Shown piece by piece: positions 10,798 to 21,454 of a stretch of DNA of 35,075 nt. This DNA comes from Xanthoparmelia taractica (taxonomy: Eukaryota > Ascomycota > Lecanoromycetes > Lecanorales > Parmeliaceae), in assembly GCA_033085395.1 (NCBI GenBank), contig JANQBS010000353.1, forward strand, positions 1-35,075, written 5' to 3'. The notes under the pieces are model-generated. The model did no database searches. It saw nothing but the letters and a program-made list of their open reading frames with translations, and had not been told where the DNA came from. The position numbers were made by a program, and so were the translations under genes. How positions within the stretch are numbered: the first letter of the stretch is position 1; every line of letters starts with the position of its first letter.

Positions 10798-11847
10798 TTA
10801 GTGTACGCCATGCCCCTGGTGGACATAACCGCCATGGTGTACATCAGCGTAAGGCTCATTGACGTGCTGGACGTAGTGTCCACCGCCACCCATATTGCTC
10901 TCCATCTCAGGCACAGCGCCTCCAGAGGCAACACCCACAGTCTGTTGGTTCGAATATCCATCGTTGTGTGGTAGGTGGGTCTGAATGGGTACAGTAGGCT
11001 CTGGATTGTACTTGTTGTTCGGTCCACCATAGCTGTCTGCAACCGGGGCAGTCGTACCAGTCATAGCGGTATCGTCTGATATGCGCGCGCTGTTGCGGTT
11101 GTCACGAGTACGGTGCTTCTCTTCGGCGACCAAGGCTCCAGCACCAACGGCACCAAGCTCCGCATCTTCATGCTTGTGAGTCTTGTTCTTGTTGATTTTC
11201 CTTTGCCAGAATCGTCGCTTGCCGTAGCCGGAGGTATAGTTGTTCGCGGGACTGGGACCGTAACGCTTCTCCCTCTTGCGTGCGCGGCTGAGGACGACTT
11301 CCAGAGCTGCGGAGATCAAAAAGAGACAGCTGCGGAGCATGAAGGTCAGCCACAGAAATTCAACCGGACAAGCATGCTTACGCGGCGGCAATAGCAACAG
11401 CGAACACGGCTCGCTGCAATTGACAAGAAGCATGCTGTCCAGGTCCAATTGGCGAATTGTTGACCCTGCCGCAACTTTTTGCGCCACCCCTTGCGAGGAC
11501 AGCGATGGCGATGAAGCATCCACAGAAAAGAACGTCAAGGACAAGGCCGAGAAAAGCGAAGAAGGTGATGCCACCGAGGAAGCAAGTGAGGATGGTGGCG
11601 AAAGCCGTGTAGATGACCGCTGCTCCAGACATACCCTCGACCGCCTTCTCCCATGTTGGAATATGGCGGTGGTGGTGAGTGAGGTCTACGGAGGAGGGTC
11701 AGGATATGCTATAGAGGATCTCATTTATTGCGCGGACATACATGCGAGGTACCATGAGAAAATGCCCAGCACCAGGGCGGAAATTGCAAACTCGAGGGCG
11801 CGGAGCAAGGTGGACGCAGCCCGGGTGCCCAAGGCGAGCTTTGACAT
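10798..11847 (-). CDS. MARVEL-like domain membrane protein
   Basis: Three exons (minus strand): 11847-11742, 11685-11382 and 11329-10798, encoding 313 residues. Introns are 56 and 52 nt with GT-AG ends, and a CTGAC branch site is visible in the first. The first ~165 residues form four hydrophobic segments: ALEFAISALVLGIF, then AVIYTAFATILTCFL, then FFAFLGLVLDVLFCGCFIAI and, after a cysteine-containing loop, a last one spanning the exon 2-3 junction. The RGGAKSC motif after the third segment is typical of fungal MARVEL proteins, which act at plasma-membrane or vesicle membranes. The C-terminal half is hydrophilic, rich in Gly, His, Asn and Pro, and should be cytosolic. The start at 11847 is the only ATG that gives the first membrane segment. 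Its exact role is unknown. Confidence 0.85.
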
Positions 11848-12734
11848 GTTGGAGGTGTAGGAAGCAGTGTAAAGGGGAGTGTTTGGTTTAGATGGAATGG
11901 ATGAAAGAGAGATGCAGACGGAAGCTGATTAAAGATGGAAGAGATGGAAGAGGTGAGGTTTGTATGGTCGTGGTTTGATGCGGGCTACGTAATTGCCCAA
12001 GCAAAAGTTTTCTTGAAGTGATTCAAGATTTGAGTTTTGAGTTTTTTTTAATTCGCTTGCTGAGGTACTTGGTAGAAATTACTTGAAGGTTATTAGTTGA
12101 AGAGAATCAAGGATATCCGGGAGCATCCATGTGAACAGGGTATTCCATGTAGTGTGACGAAATCAAAAGAAGTGTGAATGTCTTCGAATTGGCCCCATTC
12201 CGAGGTTCTGCATGAAACCCTTTGCTGCATCTCTTGAGCCTCGAGCGACCTTATGAAAAGTCAAATTATCCAGAATGCCATGTTTAATTCGTTCTAACAA
12301 AGACGCGGCTCCCAAAGTATCTACGTCATCCCGAGCGTTCCGGATTGATAGTGTCGTCGATCACTGTGGCTTGTTGAGGCTGTGCCTTTATGAGTGGCGC
12401 AGAATAAATCCTGAATTCCCTTGACTAATTCATCTCACCCAATTACGCGGCAGGAATATGAAGAGTACAGACTGCGTGAGTGGCGTGTGAACGTGGCTGT
12501 CCGTGCAAGCCACATGGATCAAATGAGTAGAAGTAGACTTTTTGTTAGTCACAGGTTACTCACTACTACTACTGAATGGTGTATCTTTCATTGTGTCAGT
12601 CTTCCAGCTTCATTCAAACTAAATAGAAGGCAACTGGAGGGCGTGTGACAGAAAGGTTTCTGGTAACGGGTTTCACGTGACGATACAACCCATGGTAGAA
12701 GTAGACATAGTACACTTCGTTTTATACTTCTACA
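11848..12734. other. Intergenic, no gene found
   Basis: This holds the upstream region of the MARVEL gene and the 3' flank of the ZIP transporter gene (both minus strand). The short frame at 12421-12648 has no protein-like features. No repeat or RNA gene was seen. Confidence 0.5.
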
Positions 12735-14092
12735 TCAATGCGCATGACCTATCTGAGTGATCAGCGGCAACAGCATCCCTCCTACCGCAGCCAGCACCAG
12801 CCTCGGATTCCTGCCCCCCTTCCGTCGCCGTGAGGGGCGCCCTCCCGATTCCAGATAGCCGTTGCTTTGGCTCTCCTCCTGCGCTGCATTTTGGCTGTCT
12901 TCTTCTTGCATCGTGTGCATCGCCACGTATCTGTCAAGTCGCTTTGTCAGTAATTTTCGCATCGCCAATCTACCATCGGAGCTAACCCACAGGAATGTTC
13001 CCCCGGAGAACAATAACAAAACTCCCGTCCACCACTTCATTAGTGCTGGTTCTGTGCTACCTCCCCCACCAAGTGCTCTCACAGCTACCCATGTCCCTAC
13101 AGCCCCCACCGGTGCGGCAAGACTAAAGAACACCAGATGTGCTCGTGCCGCCCTCTTGCCAAGTCCTTGCTTGAGTAGAACCGAGGTGAGTCCGAATGCA
13201 GCAGGCGCTTTGTGTACCATGATAGCCACAAATATAATCAAAGACAATGAGGTTGTCGAGGTCGACGAAGATGATGCGCCAAGTGCGATACCGTCTGCCG
13301 CTGCATGTATACAAAGGCCAAGTGTTGTCGACAGGGAGCGTTGTGGAGTCGCCGGAGTAGATGGGGGAGACGTCGAGAGGTCTGAAAGAGAGTAAATGTT
13401 ACTTTGAGGCCGTTGTGGCGCTGGTGGGGCGAGCAACGGTAGGGTGTCTAGGAAATACATAAGGATGAAGCCGCAGATCAAGGAGAGTCCAATCCAGGCA
13501 TGCGGTTCGCGCTTTACTTGAGAGCTTTCTGTTGCCTTCCCTGGTTTCTCAATAGAAGGGGCAGATATGGTAGAGGCGTCGTCTTCGAGAATGCCAACCT
13601 TGCCAGGTTCAGTCGGGGTTACTGGGGGATTCTTTGGATGAGCGTCTGAATCGACGTGTTCCACTTTGGTATCCTCAGGTAGGACAGGGCCGGGAAGAGC
13701 ATTGTATGGGTTGGTATCTGGGGATTCATCTTCAAGAGATCTTGTCCGGAAATCGAGATTATGCAGTCCTTCAACGTCCCGCTGCACCATACTGGCATGC
13801 GCCGTCAGGCTCCTTCGACTATGCGCCTCTGCAGAGTAGTCGCTCGCACTGTATAAAGTCTCGACGCCTTCTGGTATAATGACTATCAGCGCTGTGCCAA
13901 CCAGAACCCCCATTCCAATTGTAGATATTAATCGTAGTCTCGACTGCGAAAGGGTGAATGATAGAGGTAAGGATCCAGCCAGAAAAGACCTAGCTCCGAA
14001 TCAGCACATTTTCAAGCAACGTTGGCGATAATCTCTTACGCAACGGCCATTATGGTGCTCAAAGTGAGCAGCATGAAAAGGCCATCTAGCAT
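12735..14092 (-). CDS. ZIP family metal transporter (ZIP9/Atx2 type)
   Basis: Two exons (14092-14040 and 13989-12735) around a 50-nt intron encode 435 residues. The N-terminal exon supplies the first membrane helix (MLDGLFMLLTLSTIMAVA). Helix 2 is followed by PEGVETLY, and a long acidic, Ser/Pro-rich loop (about residues 65-185) follows. The core signature comes next: CIHAAADGIALG in helix 4 and HKAPAAFGL in helix 5, with conserved metal-binding His and Asp residues. The HKAPAAFG form is the mark of the SLC39A9 (ZIP9) subfamily, whose yeast member Atx2 acts in Golgi manganese homeostasis. A Golgi zinc or manganese transporter is therefore the best inference. The tail carries a basic RRRKGGR stretch before the last helix. 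It is divergently transcribed from hat1. Confidence 0.88.
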
Positions 14093-14405
14093 CTTGAAGT
14101 GAATGCCCCTGTTCTTGGCCTGCAGGCCTGGATGATCCCTAACAACAGGCTTTGAACTAGGGACTCATTCTGCATTCGGCTGATCACCAGTGCGTCCAGT
14201 CGCTCGCAACGATATCTGGTGGTTTTCCTACTATAGCACAATGCTTAGATCTTGGAATAATCCTATCAAAGATCCATGGTACGGCTAGATACACTGGCCC
14301 GCTCAGCCCTATCAAAAGCTTAAAGTGACTCCGTGAAGCGCGAACGCGACTAGACTTCAAAGATCTCATCCATGCTATTCTCTATTAACGCACAACAATT
14401 TAAAC
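14093..14405. promoter_or_regulatory. Divergent promoter of ZIP transporter and hat1
   Basis: The 313 bp between the two start codons must contain both promoters. I see no convincing TATA box or known operator. Confidence 0.6.
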
Positions 14406-16042
14406 ATGGCTGATCAGGAGGAGTGTAGGTTGATTTACCTTTGATCTTGCTTTCGGTGCTAATAGTATTATAGGGTCTACCAATGCCAATGAAGCTCTCG
14501 AGATCTCCTTTGTCCAAGCCGCGCCAGGCTCACCCAGAACACTTTCTTCATTTCACCCCCAATTCACATATCCCATATTCGGCGACGAGGAGCGCATATT
14601 TGGATACCAAAATCTGAAACTCAATCTGAGATTCAGCGCACATGATCTACGTCCGAATCTAGAAATTCTCTATGATAAAAAGTTCAAGGCAGTAGGAGAC
14701 ACAAAGGCTACGGACATAGAAGAAACGTTGAAAGAATGGACTCCTGAATGTGAGGATATCCTTTCGGTGTTTGAGAGGGAAAGTGGGCTGATGCTACATG
14801 GTAGATACCTTCGAGAAAGTTGGAGCCTTCAATGCGCATATCCAGAACGACACATCTGCTTCGAGCTTCAAGCCACCGGGAGAGCTTCTAGAGAAATATA
14901 CCAGCAGAGGGCGTGAATTCGAGATATGGAGTGGCGAATTGACGGATCCTGCAGTCCAACTACTTGTCGAACGGATACAGATCATGATTTCATTCTTCAT
15001 AGAAGGAGGGACGCCTTTACTGCTTGATGATCAGGAGTGGACACTTGCCCGATGGCGTGTTTACTTTGTGTGCGTATTCTCCTCACTCAATCTGCAGCGC
15101 CGCTGACAAAGTCTTATAAGCTACGAAAAGCTGTCAGACCTACCATCACCCAACGCCTCCCCGTATTCTCTAGTCGGATATTCGACTTCATATCGCTTCG
15201 TTACCTACGTCCCTACCGCCTCATCCAAATCCACAACCCAAGACTTTACTCTTCCACCTCCAACACCAATCTCACCCGCATCTCTTCCCGCCCGCGCGCG
15301 AATATCTCAGTTCCTCATCCTCCCCTCCCACCACTCACATGGCCACGGCACACATCTCTACAACGCCATGGTCAAAACATTCCGCGCCTCACCCACATGC
15401 ACGGAGATCACCGTCGAAGATCCCAACGAAGCCTTCGACGACCTGCGCGACCACTGCGACTACAAGCATCTCCTCGAAAACGGTACCTTCGCCAAAATCG
15501 CCCTAAAAACGGACATCGACCCCAAATTATCAGCAAGGAAAATCGGAGTCCGGGTCCCAACCTCCAAGCTTCTAGACATGCCCTTACTGGAAACCCTCCG
15601 CAAAGAAAACAAGATCGCGCCCCGCCAATTCGCCCGTCTCGTCGAGCTCTACCTCCTTTCCAAAATCCCCCCTCACAACCGCCAAGCAGGCACCGCGCGC
15701 CTCACGCAGCGAGCCCGAGCGACCGACCCCAACGACCGCGCGTTCTACTACTGGCGCTTACTCGTCAAGCAGCGCGTCTACAAAAAGAACAAGGACGTGC
15801 TGATCCAATTAGATCGTGCCGACAGAGTCGACAAGGTGGAGCAGACGGTTGGGGAGGTAGCGGGTGATTACGAGAGATTGCTGAGGGGGATGGCGAAGTG
15901 GCGGGGCGGGGAGGCGAGTGGGGACGGGGTGGAGGAGCGGAGAGATCGGGCGAAGAGGAAGGTCGTTGATGAAGATGATGATGATGATGGCGATGAGGAA
16001 ATGGGCGGGGATGCGAAGAGGGCGAGGAGTGAAGCTCTTTGA
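14406..16042 (+). CDS. hat1: Histone acetyltransferase type B catalytic subunit
   Basis: Four exons: 14406-14424, 14474-14749, 14805-15069 and 15121-16042, giving 493 residues. Introns are 49, 55 and 51 nt; branch sites CTAAT, CTGAT and CTGAC are visible. Splicing yields the usual N-terminal EEWSTNANEAL and the Hat1 N-domain motif FTYPIFGDEERIFGYQNLK. FEIWSGELTDPAV and SFFIEGGTPLL come next. The acetyl-CoA loop (about residues 247-263) ends HSHGHG, where many acetyltransferases have Q/RxxGxG. EDPNEAFDDLRD (286-297) is the conserved acidic segment. The tail holds an acidic run flanked by basic clusters, a likely nuclear signal. Hat1 acetylates newly made histone H4 (K5, K12) in the cytosol and nucleus together with an Rbap48-type partner. 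The frame change near 14800 is explained by the 55-nt intron and is not damage. Confidence 0.95.
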
Positions 16043-16412
16043 GTATCTGACACCCTTGAATGTGCTTCGAAAACGATACCCTGACGAAATTATTGAGTGC
16101 GGCAGCTGATGATGAAATCGCGGCCTGTGGATATTGCTCAATCTTCCAAAACCCTGCACGGGGATCATTCCTGAGGATAGGAGCTCAGGGAGATATGGAA
16201 TGGAGGTGGGTGGACCCAAAGTACTCGGTTATATAGGTCAACTACTTTGGACATACGAAAAGAAAAGAAATCGCACATTCAGTCATGCACTCGAGGTTAA
16301 ACTGAAACGGTATATTAACAAGCCCGATTCGCCGTCTCAGATCAAAGATCGGGCATGTACCGTTACAACCGCGTATCAGACAATGCGAGCCTCATCCATC
16401 TGTCTATCTACC
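16043..16412. other. Convergent intergenic region
   Basis: These 370 bp hold the 3' flanks of hat1 and pda1, which are transcribed toward each other. No gene or terminator-like repeat is evident. Confidence 0.5.
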
Positions 16413-17889
16413 TTACGCAGCCTGCCTCTCACTCTCATAGCGACCCAAATTACCCCCTTCCCTCACACTCTGCTCATAGTAGTAATTCTCATCCGGGATC
16501 CTCCCCCTCATAAACTCCGGCTCGCTACCCCTAACATAGATATCCTCGAAAAGAATCTTAGGCGTCGTCTCCGGCGGAGCCATCTTCTCCGCAATCTCAA
16601 CCTCCTTGTCCACATACGACCTCGCTTCCTTGTCGATGCCCTTGAGCTCCTCCTCGGTCGTGACTTCCCAATCGAGCAATTTCTGCTTGAGCCCTGCAAT
16701 GGGGTCTTGGGTCGAGCGCATGCGTTGGATTTCCTCACGCGTGCGGTAGGTGGTGCCGGGGTCGGACATGGAGTGCCCGCCGTAGCGGTACGTGACGTAT
16801 TCGAAGACCAAGGGGCCGTGGCCTTCGGAGGTATACTTCTTGCCGTATTGGACGGCGGCTTTGACGGCGAGGATATCCATGCCGTTGACTTTTAGGCCGG
16901 GGATGTATTGGCCGCGTTTGTAGTATTCGGTGAGGGCGGCGGCGCGGTTGGCCGCTGTGCCCATGCCGTACTTGTTGTCTGGGAGGTTTTAGTGTTAGCC
17001 GGCAATGTATATGGAGGGAGATGGAAAGGGGGGATAGTACTTTCGCAGCCGAAAAGTATGGGGAGATTCCAGAGCTTAGCCATATTGAATGCTTCAAAGA
17101 CTTGGCCTTGATTGCTGGCGCCATCTCCGTAGAGGCAGATGGTGGTGTTATCATTGCCCTTGTATTGATTGGCGAATGCAATGCCGGCACCAACAGGTAC
17201 TTGAGCGCCGACAATACCGTTGCCACCGTAAAACCCTTTTGCAAACATATGCATGGATCCACCTTTCCCATACGCAATACCTTCTCTTCGGCCAAGTAGC
17301 TCGCCGATGATCGTTCTGACGGTTCCTCCGCGCATGAGGGCAAAGCCGTGACATCGGTAAGCGGTAATGACGTGGTCTTCTTTAGTTATAGCGTGCTCGA
17401 TGCCTGCTGCAACAGCTTCTTGGCCTGTGGAAAGATGGCAGAAACCTCGTATCTTTTTCTCTTTGTATAGTCTGTCTGCGGCCATCTCCATCCGTCTGCA
17501 GTAAGATTAGATCAGCAGTGCCTATTGTGGATTTGAAAGGCGGGTTCTACCTTATCGACACCATATCATAGTACATCCGCTTGAGTTCTTTCTTCGTAGT
17601 TAACAGGGTGTATGGGGGAGGGTCGAGTTCGTAAGTTTCGAAGCTCTCGTTGGAAAGCGTGACTTGGAAAGGCTTGTCATCTTCCTGAAAACGTTCACCA
17701 ACGTCAGATGATTTCTCTCGACTCGCTGTGTGGAGCTCGACTTACTTCGGGCACATGTTCTTTCTCTGCGTGGGATGAGGCGGCATCGGTGGTGACATTT
17801 CTCTTCGGCAGCGATACATAGACATTTATATTAGGTTTGATCGGTAGAGCGCGATGGCAGGCCCTCACCCTCATGGCTCTGCAAAGCAT
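16413..17889 (-). CDS. pda1: Pyruvate dehydrogenase E1 component, alpha subunit
   Basis: Four exons: 17889-17746, 17684-17551, 17495-17041 and 16978-16413, giving 432 residues; introns are 61, 55 and 62 nt. The first ~30 residues are basic and hydroxylated, lacking acids, as in a mitochondrial presequence. Conserved parts follow: RRMEMAADRLYKEKKIRGF, GQEAVAAGIEHAI, AYRCHGFALMRGG and GKGGSMHMF. The thiamine diphosphate motif runs from GDGASNQ (about 216) to CENN (about 246), and the third intron falls inside it. The regulatory phosphorylation loop is YRYGGHSMSDPGTTYRTREE, where kinase sites lie in the animal and yeast enzymes. With the beta subunit it forms the E1 heterotetramer that decarboxylates pyruvate in the mitochondrial matrix. 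The C-terminus runs about 20 residues (ending SERQAA) past where I expect the family to stop. Confidence 0.96.
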
Positions 17890-18267
17890 CTTTGCAAGAT
17901 GTCGATTGAAAGAACAGCTGTCGTTGAAGCTCTTACTCGGATTTTGCGATTCAACGTTGGGGACAAGCGCGCTAACCTAATATAGTTTCGCCGAAAGTCG
18001 CCGAAGGAAAAATCGATCGAGCATTACCTATTCAAACCCTCCTTTCTTTACATCATGAAAATGTCAGTTTCTGTGAACATGGCAATTGTGAATCGATGAC
18101 CTTTGATGTCTATGTTCTGTATGAATTAGCTGGGCTCTTCGTATGAATCAGAGGAGCGTCGTAATCTCAGATTTCGCTAAAACACGCTCTATTGGATAGG
18201 TACTTGCGTCAGTACTTGACATTATCAGTACACTAGGCTCTCTGAGACCATAGGTCTTCGTACCCTC
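17890..18267. promoter_or_regulatory. Divergent promoter of pda1 and small membrane protein
   Basis: This is a 378-bp region between start codons. An inverted CCAAT box (ATTGG) lies at 18191-18195, about 75 bp before the membrane protein start. Nothing else could be assigned. Confidence 0.55.
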
Positions 18268-18669
18268 ATGTCAATGAGATTTCTAGGTTCGCTTCCGTTC
18301 ATCCTCCACATAGTGATAGAGCTACCTGCAGCCCTTTTTTTCGCTTTCTCTCCATCTGCCACTCTTTCAAAACCTCAGCCTCACGCGCAAGCCGTAATCC
18401 GTCAGTATGCCCTGCTTTTGCTTTCAACAATCATCATCGCGGCGGTTTTTGTCCCGGAGGACCGGAAAGGCGATAGGCCGAAAATGGAGGAGCGAAGTGT
18501 GGCCAGTGCCCTTGGGTTGTATCATTTGGGACCTCTGATCAGAGCTGCGCACCGATTTCGGAGAGGGAAAGGCACCGGAAGATACCTCCTGGGTCAGCCA
18601 TGGCTCCATGTGCTCGTGCATGTGCTTTGCTGTCTCTTATTGGGCGGCAGGGGTTGCCTGTGGTGGTGA
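18268..18669 (+). CDS. Small four-helix membrane protein, unknown function
   Basis: This is an intact single-exon frame of 133 residues. Four hydrophobic segments are visible: PFILHIVIELPAALFFAF, ALLLLSTIIIAAVFV, a weaker SALGLYHLGPLI and LHVLVHVLCCLLLGG. The pattern (helix-Pro-rich loop-RQYALLL-helix-charged loop-YHLGPLIRA) resembles small uncharacterised membrane proteins of other ascomycetes, but I cannot name a domain. A second in-frame ATG at 18274 could be the start. It shares its upstream region with pda1. Confidence 0.65.
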   Translation: MSMRFLGSLPFILHIVIELPAALFFAFSPSATLSKPQPHAQAVIRQYALLLLSTIIIAAVFVPEDRKGDRPKMEERSVASALGLYHLGPLIRAAHRFRRGKGTGRYLLGQPWLHVLVHVLCCLLLGGRGCLWW

Positions 18670-21454
18670 CCCGATACTCTGGGTCAGGGAGTGGGGGAAC
18701 CGCCCTGAGAAGGATATCGGCTCAAAGGGTCGTATGAGGAGTAATGAGGAATTCTGGTGTTGACCAGTCTAACAAGACAATGGTGAACTTCTAAAGCTTC
18801 TGGTGGTCAGCAACCTAGATCACCGAGGGCACTGTGAAAGAGTTTGCGACCCGGTCCCGTTTCCAACGGTATCTTGGACGCAGCCCATGCGAGCTTCAGG
18901 CAGACCTTTTGGCAGATCAACACTGGCGCGAGGGCTGCCGCGGAAATTATATGACTGATGGCTTCAAAGTCTGGAAGGATTTTTGCAGTCTATAGTGGAT
19001 TTATAATGTGGGCCTGGAAATTTTGCAGATTTGAGCAGCCAATCACGGGTCCAGATGGCCGTGGAGCTGTGCAGGCAAAATATTGCTTTCGCATTCAGGG
19101 AACGACATGGCTCGGCTGGGCAGCCAAGGAAACGGGCTTTCCGTAGGCTCTGGAAGTCCAGACTGCTGCAGCCACAGTCATTAAGAAGCTTCCTATTTTG
19201 TTTCGACGGCACAGCGGGATAGCTTTTCATCGTGGGAATACGCGAAGCGAAGGAGGGTTCAGAGAGAGATGTAGGATAGAAGCATCGGATATTAAAGCGT
19301 ATTTGCGGCCATGCGGTCTTAGGCGAGTTATCCGTGCATTAGAACGAGGTACGATGGAAATAGTACGACTAACAGAACTTTGCCTATTAATAATAATTGA
19401 TCCCTAATTCAATCATTGCCTACCAAGTACCTTGCTTCCACCTTTTTTGACATATGTGCCGCTAAGGAGCTTGCGCCACTAGCTGGAGATCAAGAGCGTT
19501 TTGACCAGGAAAGGGTTCCCAGGCGGCATGTCTGACACCTGCAAGCAAGCGTGACCCGTGGAGTCGGAAACCAATCGACTGCATGAGCTAATCTTGATCT
19601 GCGTGTGGGCTTGAAGTGACGTGCTGCGTTTGGTCGCCGTGACGTACGCTCAATACATTGTGGGGACCTTGCTTTATATCTCCATGTACTTCGTAGCGAC
19701 AGTGATAGGCCTGACTGTAAAAAAGTGGCGCCGTGAACGGGACTGGGCGATCGCGTCGACAGCAGCTTTGATGCTGCACAAAGCCAGATTGGAAGAATCA
19801 CAAGGTCCCAGATACCTCAAGGCCGGGTCTTAAATGATGCGGTGGCTGAGCATTCCCACCTCCAATACTCCAAAGAAGATTCAATACTGGATCGCTCTGA
19901 TTCCCCGGCGCTAAAGGTTGGGGGCTGCATGTGGGTTGCGTTAGCTGGAATTCGGCATCTCCATTTGGCGGGGTTTAGCAAACGACTATCCTCCTTCCAC
20001 CGGAGCTCTAGAGCTCTGAAGCAGGCTGAGCAGCGCTCGACTGGCGTGCAAATAAAAAGTCCGGCAAAACGCCTCTCCCATCACGCTACTCCTGTGGCTT
20101 GCTGACGGCTCGTCCCAGCGGAATGGTAACGAGGCAGACGGAGGGAACGGAACGGAATCGAGAGGATTAGGTCGAGCGACAACGTGGATGGTCGTGTGGC
20201 CTTTTTGCCGTACGTTCTCAAGATGGGGATAATGGATGAGAGGACAGATGGTTTATCCCACTTGAGTATTGATCGCCCGCTAAGTGCCAAAAGGGAACTG
20301 AGATCGACCAACGAGACTGGAAACAGGCGCCAGGTTCCAAGGCTTTTTGGACGGAGCAAATAGGAAGTAGGCCTGCTTAGAAGTAAAGGCAGAGGGAACA
20401 GGCAGATAGCAGTTCAGGCATCAACACAGGACGGCAGACAAGGTACCATCGAAGATTGTCGCCCCGGCCGGGGGGTAAAATCGGTTTCATCGGGCCCGAG
20501 ATGAGTTGAGTGCGATACGTCTAGACCGTCAACAGTGTCTTGCAGATGCCAAGTACACTGCAGGAAGCAAGCCCCTGCAATACCACCGACTCGTGCAGGC
20601 GCTTGTTTCTACTAAAGAAGAAGATGGTGATGGGTGATGGAGGGTAGAGAGTGGGGAGAAGAGAGGAGAGTGAGGAGAAATATGGTAACGAGGATGATGG
20701 TGATAATAATAATTATTATTATTATTTACGATAAATATTATTCTGCTGCTTTTTCTTTGGGGGCGGGGGACCCATGCAGTGGAATATAGAGTACCGATAG
20801 CGTTGGAACAGCCGCTGTGGGGGGGGGAGGGGAGGGGGGGGGGGTGGTTGTAGGTGGGATGGGGGGATGGGGGGCCATTGGGGGCAAGGATTATTAAGGT
20901 ATAGTACTCTATTATTACTTGTTTTTTATTTTTTGGAGGGTTATGTGACCTGCTGATGGGCATGAACCGTTATGTAGAAGCCCGGTGTAATGATGGCAGC
21001 GGTCCGTTGTTGGACACTTCTTGGCGCTGTCAAGTACCGGATTGATCCCCCCCCCCCCCCAAAAAAGATCTGCCCCCGTTTCCATTGCCCTTTCCCACCC
21101 TTTTCCCCTTCTGTATACTGTATACTACCACACTTATCTCTTTTTCCTATTTTTACTTCTTCTACCTGACTCGTTCTGCCATATCAATCATCCCAACCCC
21201 CACTCACCCCTGCTATTCCACGCCCAACTGGTCTCACTGGTCTAAGTATAAAACCACTTCTCCTCTTTCCTTTCCCTTCTTAACTATCCTTCCCTTCTTT
21301 ATGCCTTTCTTGTCACCCAAGTTTGCCCATCCCTTCACCCGCTTCACCCATGGTATTGGGATAGCCTGTCTTCAATACAAGCAAGGAAGTCTCCTCCTTC
21401 CCCATCTTCCTCACTCGACATTCCTTTCCACAAAACCACCTTAGCCCTTTGCTC
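18670..21454. other. Long gene-poor region upstream of the velvet gene
   Basis: About 2.8 kb with only short frames that lack protein-like composition. It contains a perfect 12-bp palindrome CCCCGGCCGGGG (20462-20473), a palindromic AAT/ATT run near 20705-20720, a G-rich tract (20819-20884), a C14-A6 junction (21047-21066) and, from 21067, a long pyrimidine-rich stretch that looks like a promoter and leader for the velvet gene. Long regulated upstream regions are usual for developmental regulators in fungi. A non-coding transcript cannot be excluded. Confidence 0.5.
20819..20884 (+). repeat. G-rich tract, strong G-quadruplex candidate
   Basis: Seven runs of three or more G occur in 66 nt: 20819-20827, 20829-20832, 20834-20844, 20856-20858, 20861-20866, 20869-20874 and 20880-20884, separated by 1-11 nt. 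It lies on the plus strand, about 570 bp upstream of the velvet start codon. Confidence 0.8.

Noticed and set aside
14728..15106. Frameshift or pseudogene in hat1
   Set aside because: A 55-nt GT-AG intron with a branch site joins the two frames and restores family sequence.
16735..17343. Additional minus- and plus-strand frames over pda1
   Set aside because: Shadows of the strongly conserved pda1 exons; no independent protein features.
21021..21444. Frames of 74 and 119 codons before the velvet gene
   Set aside because: They are pyrimidine-rich leader sequence giving Phe/Leu/Pro/Ser runs, and no ATG-started conserved product was seen.
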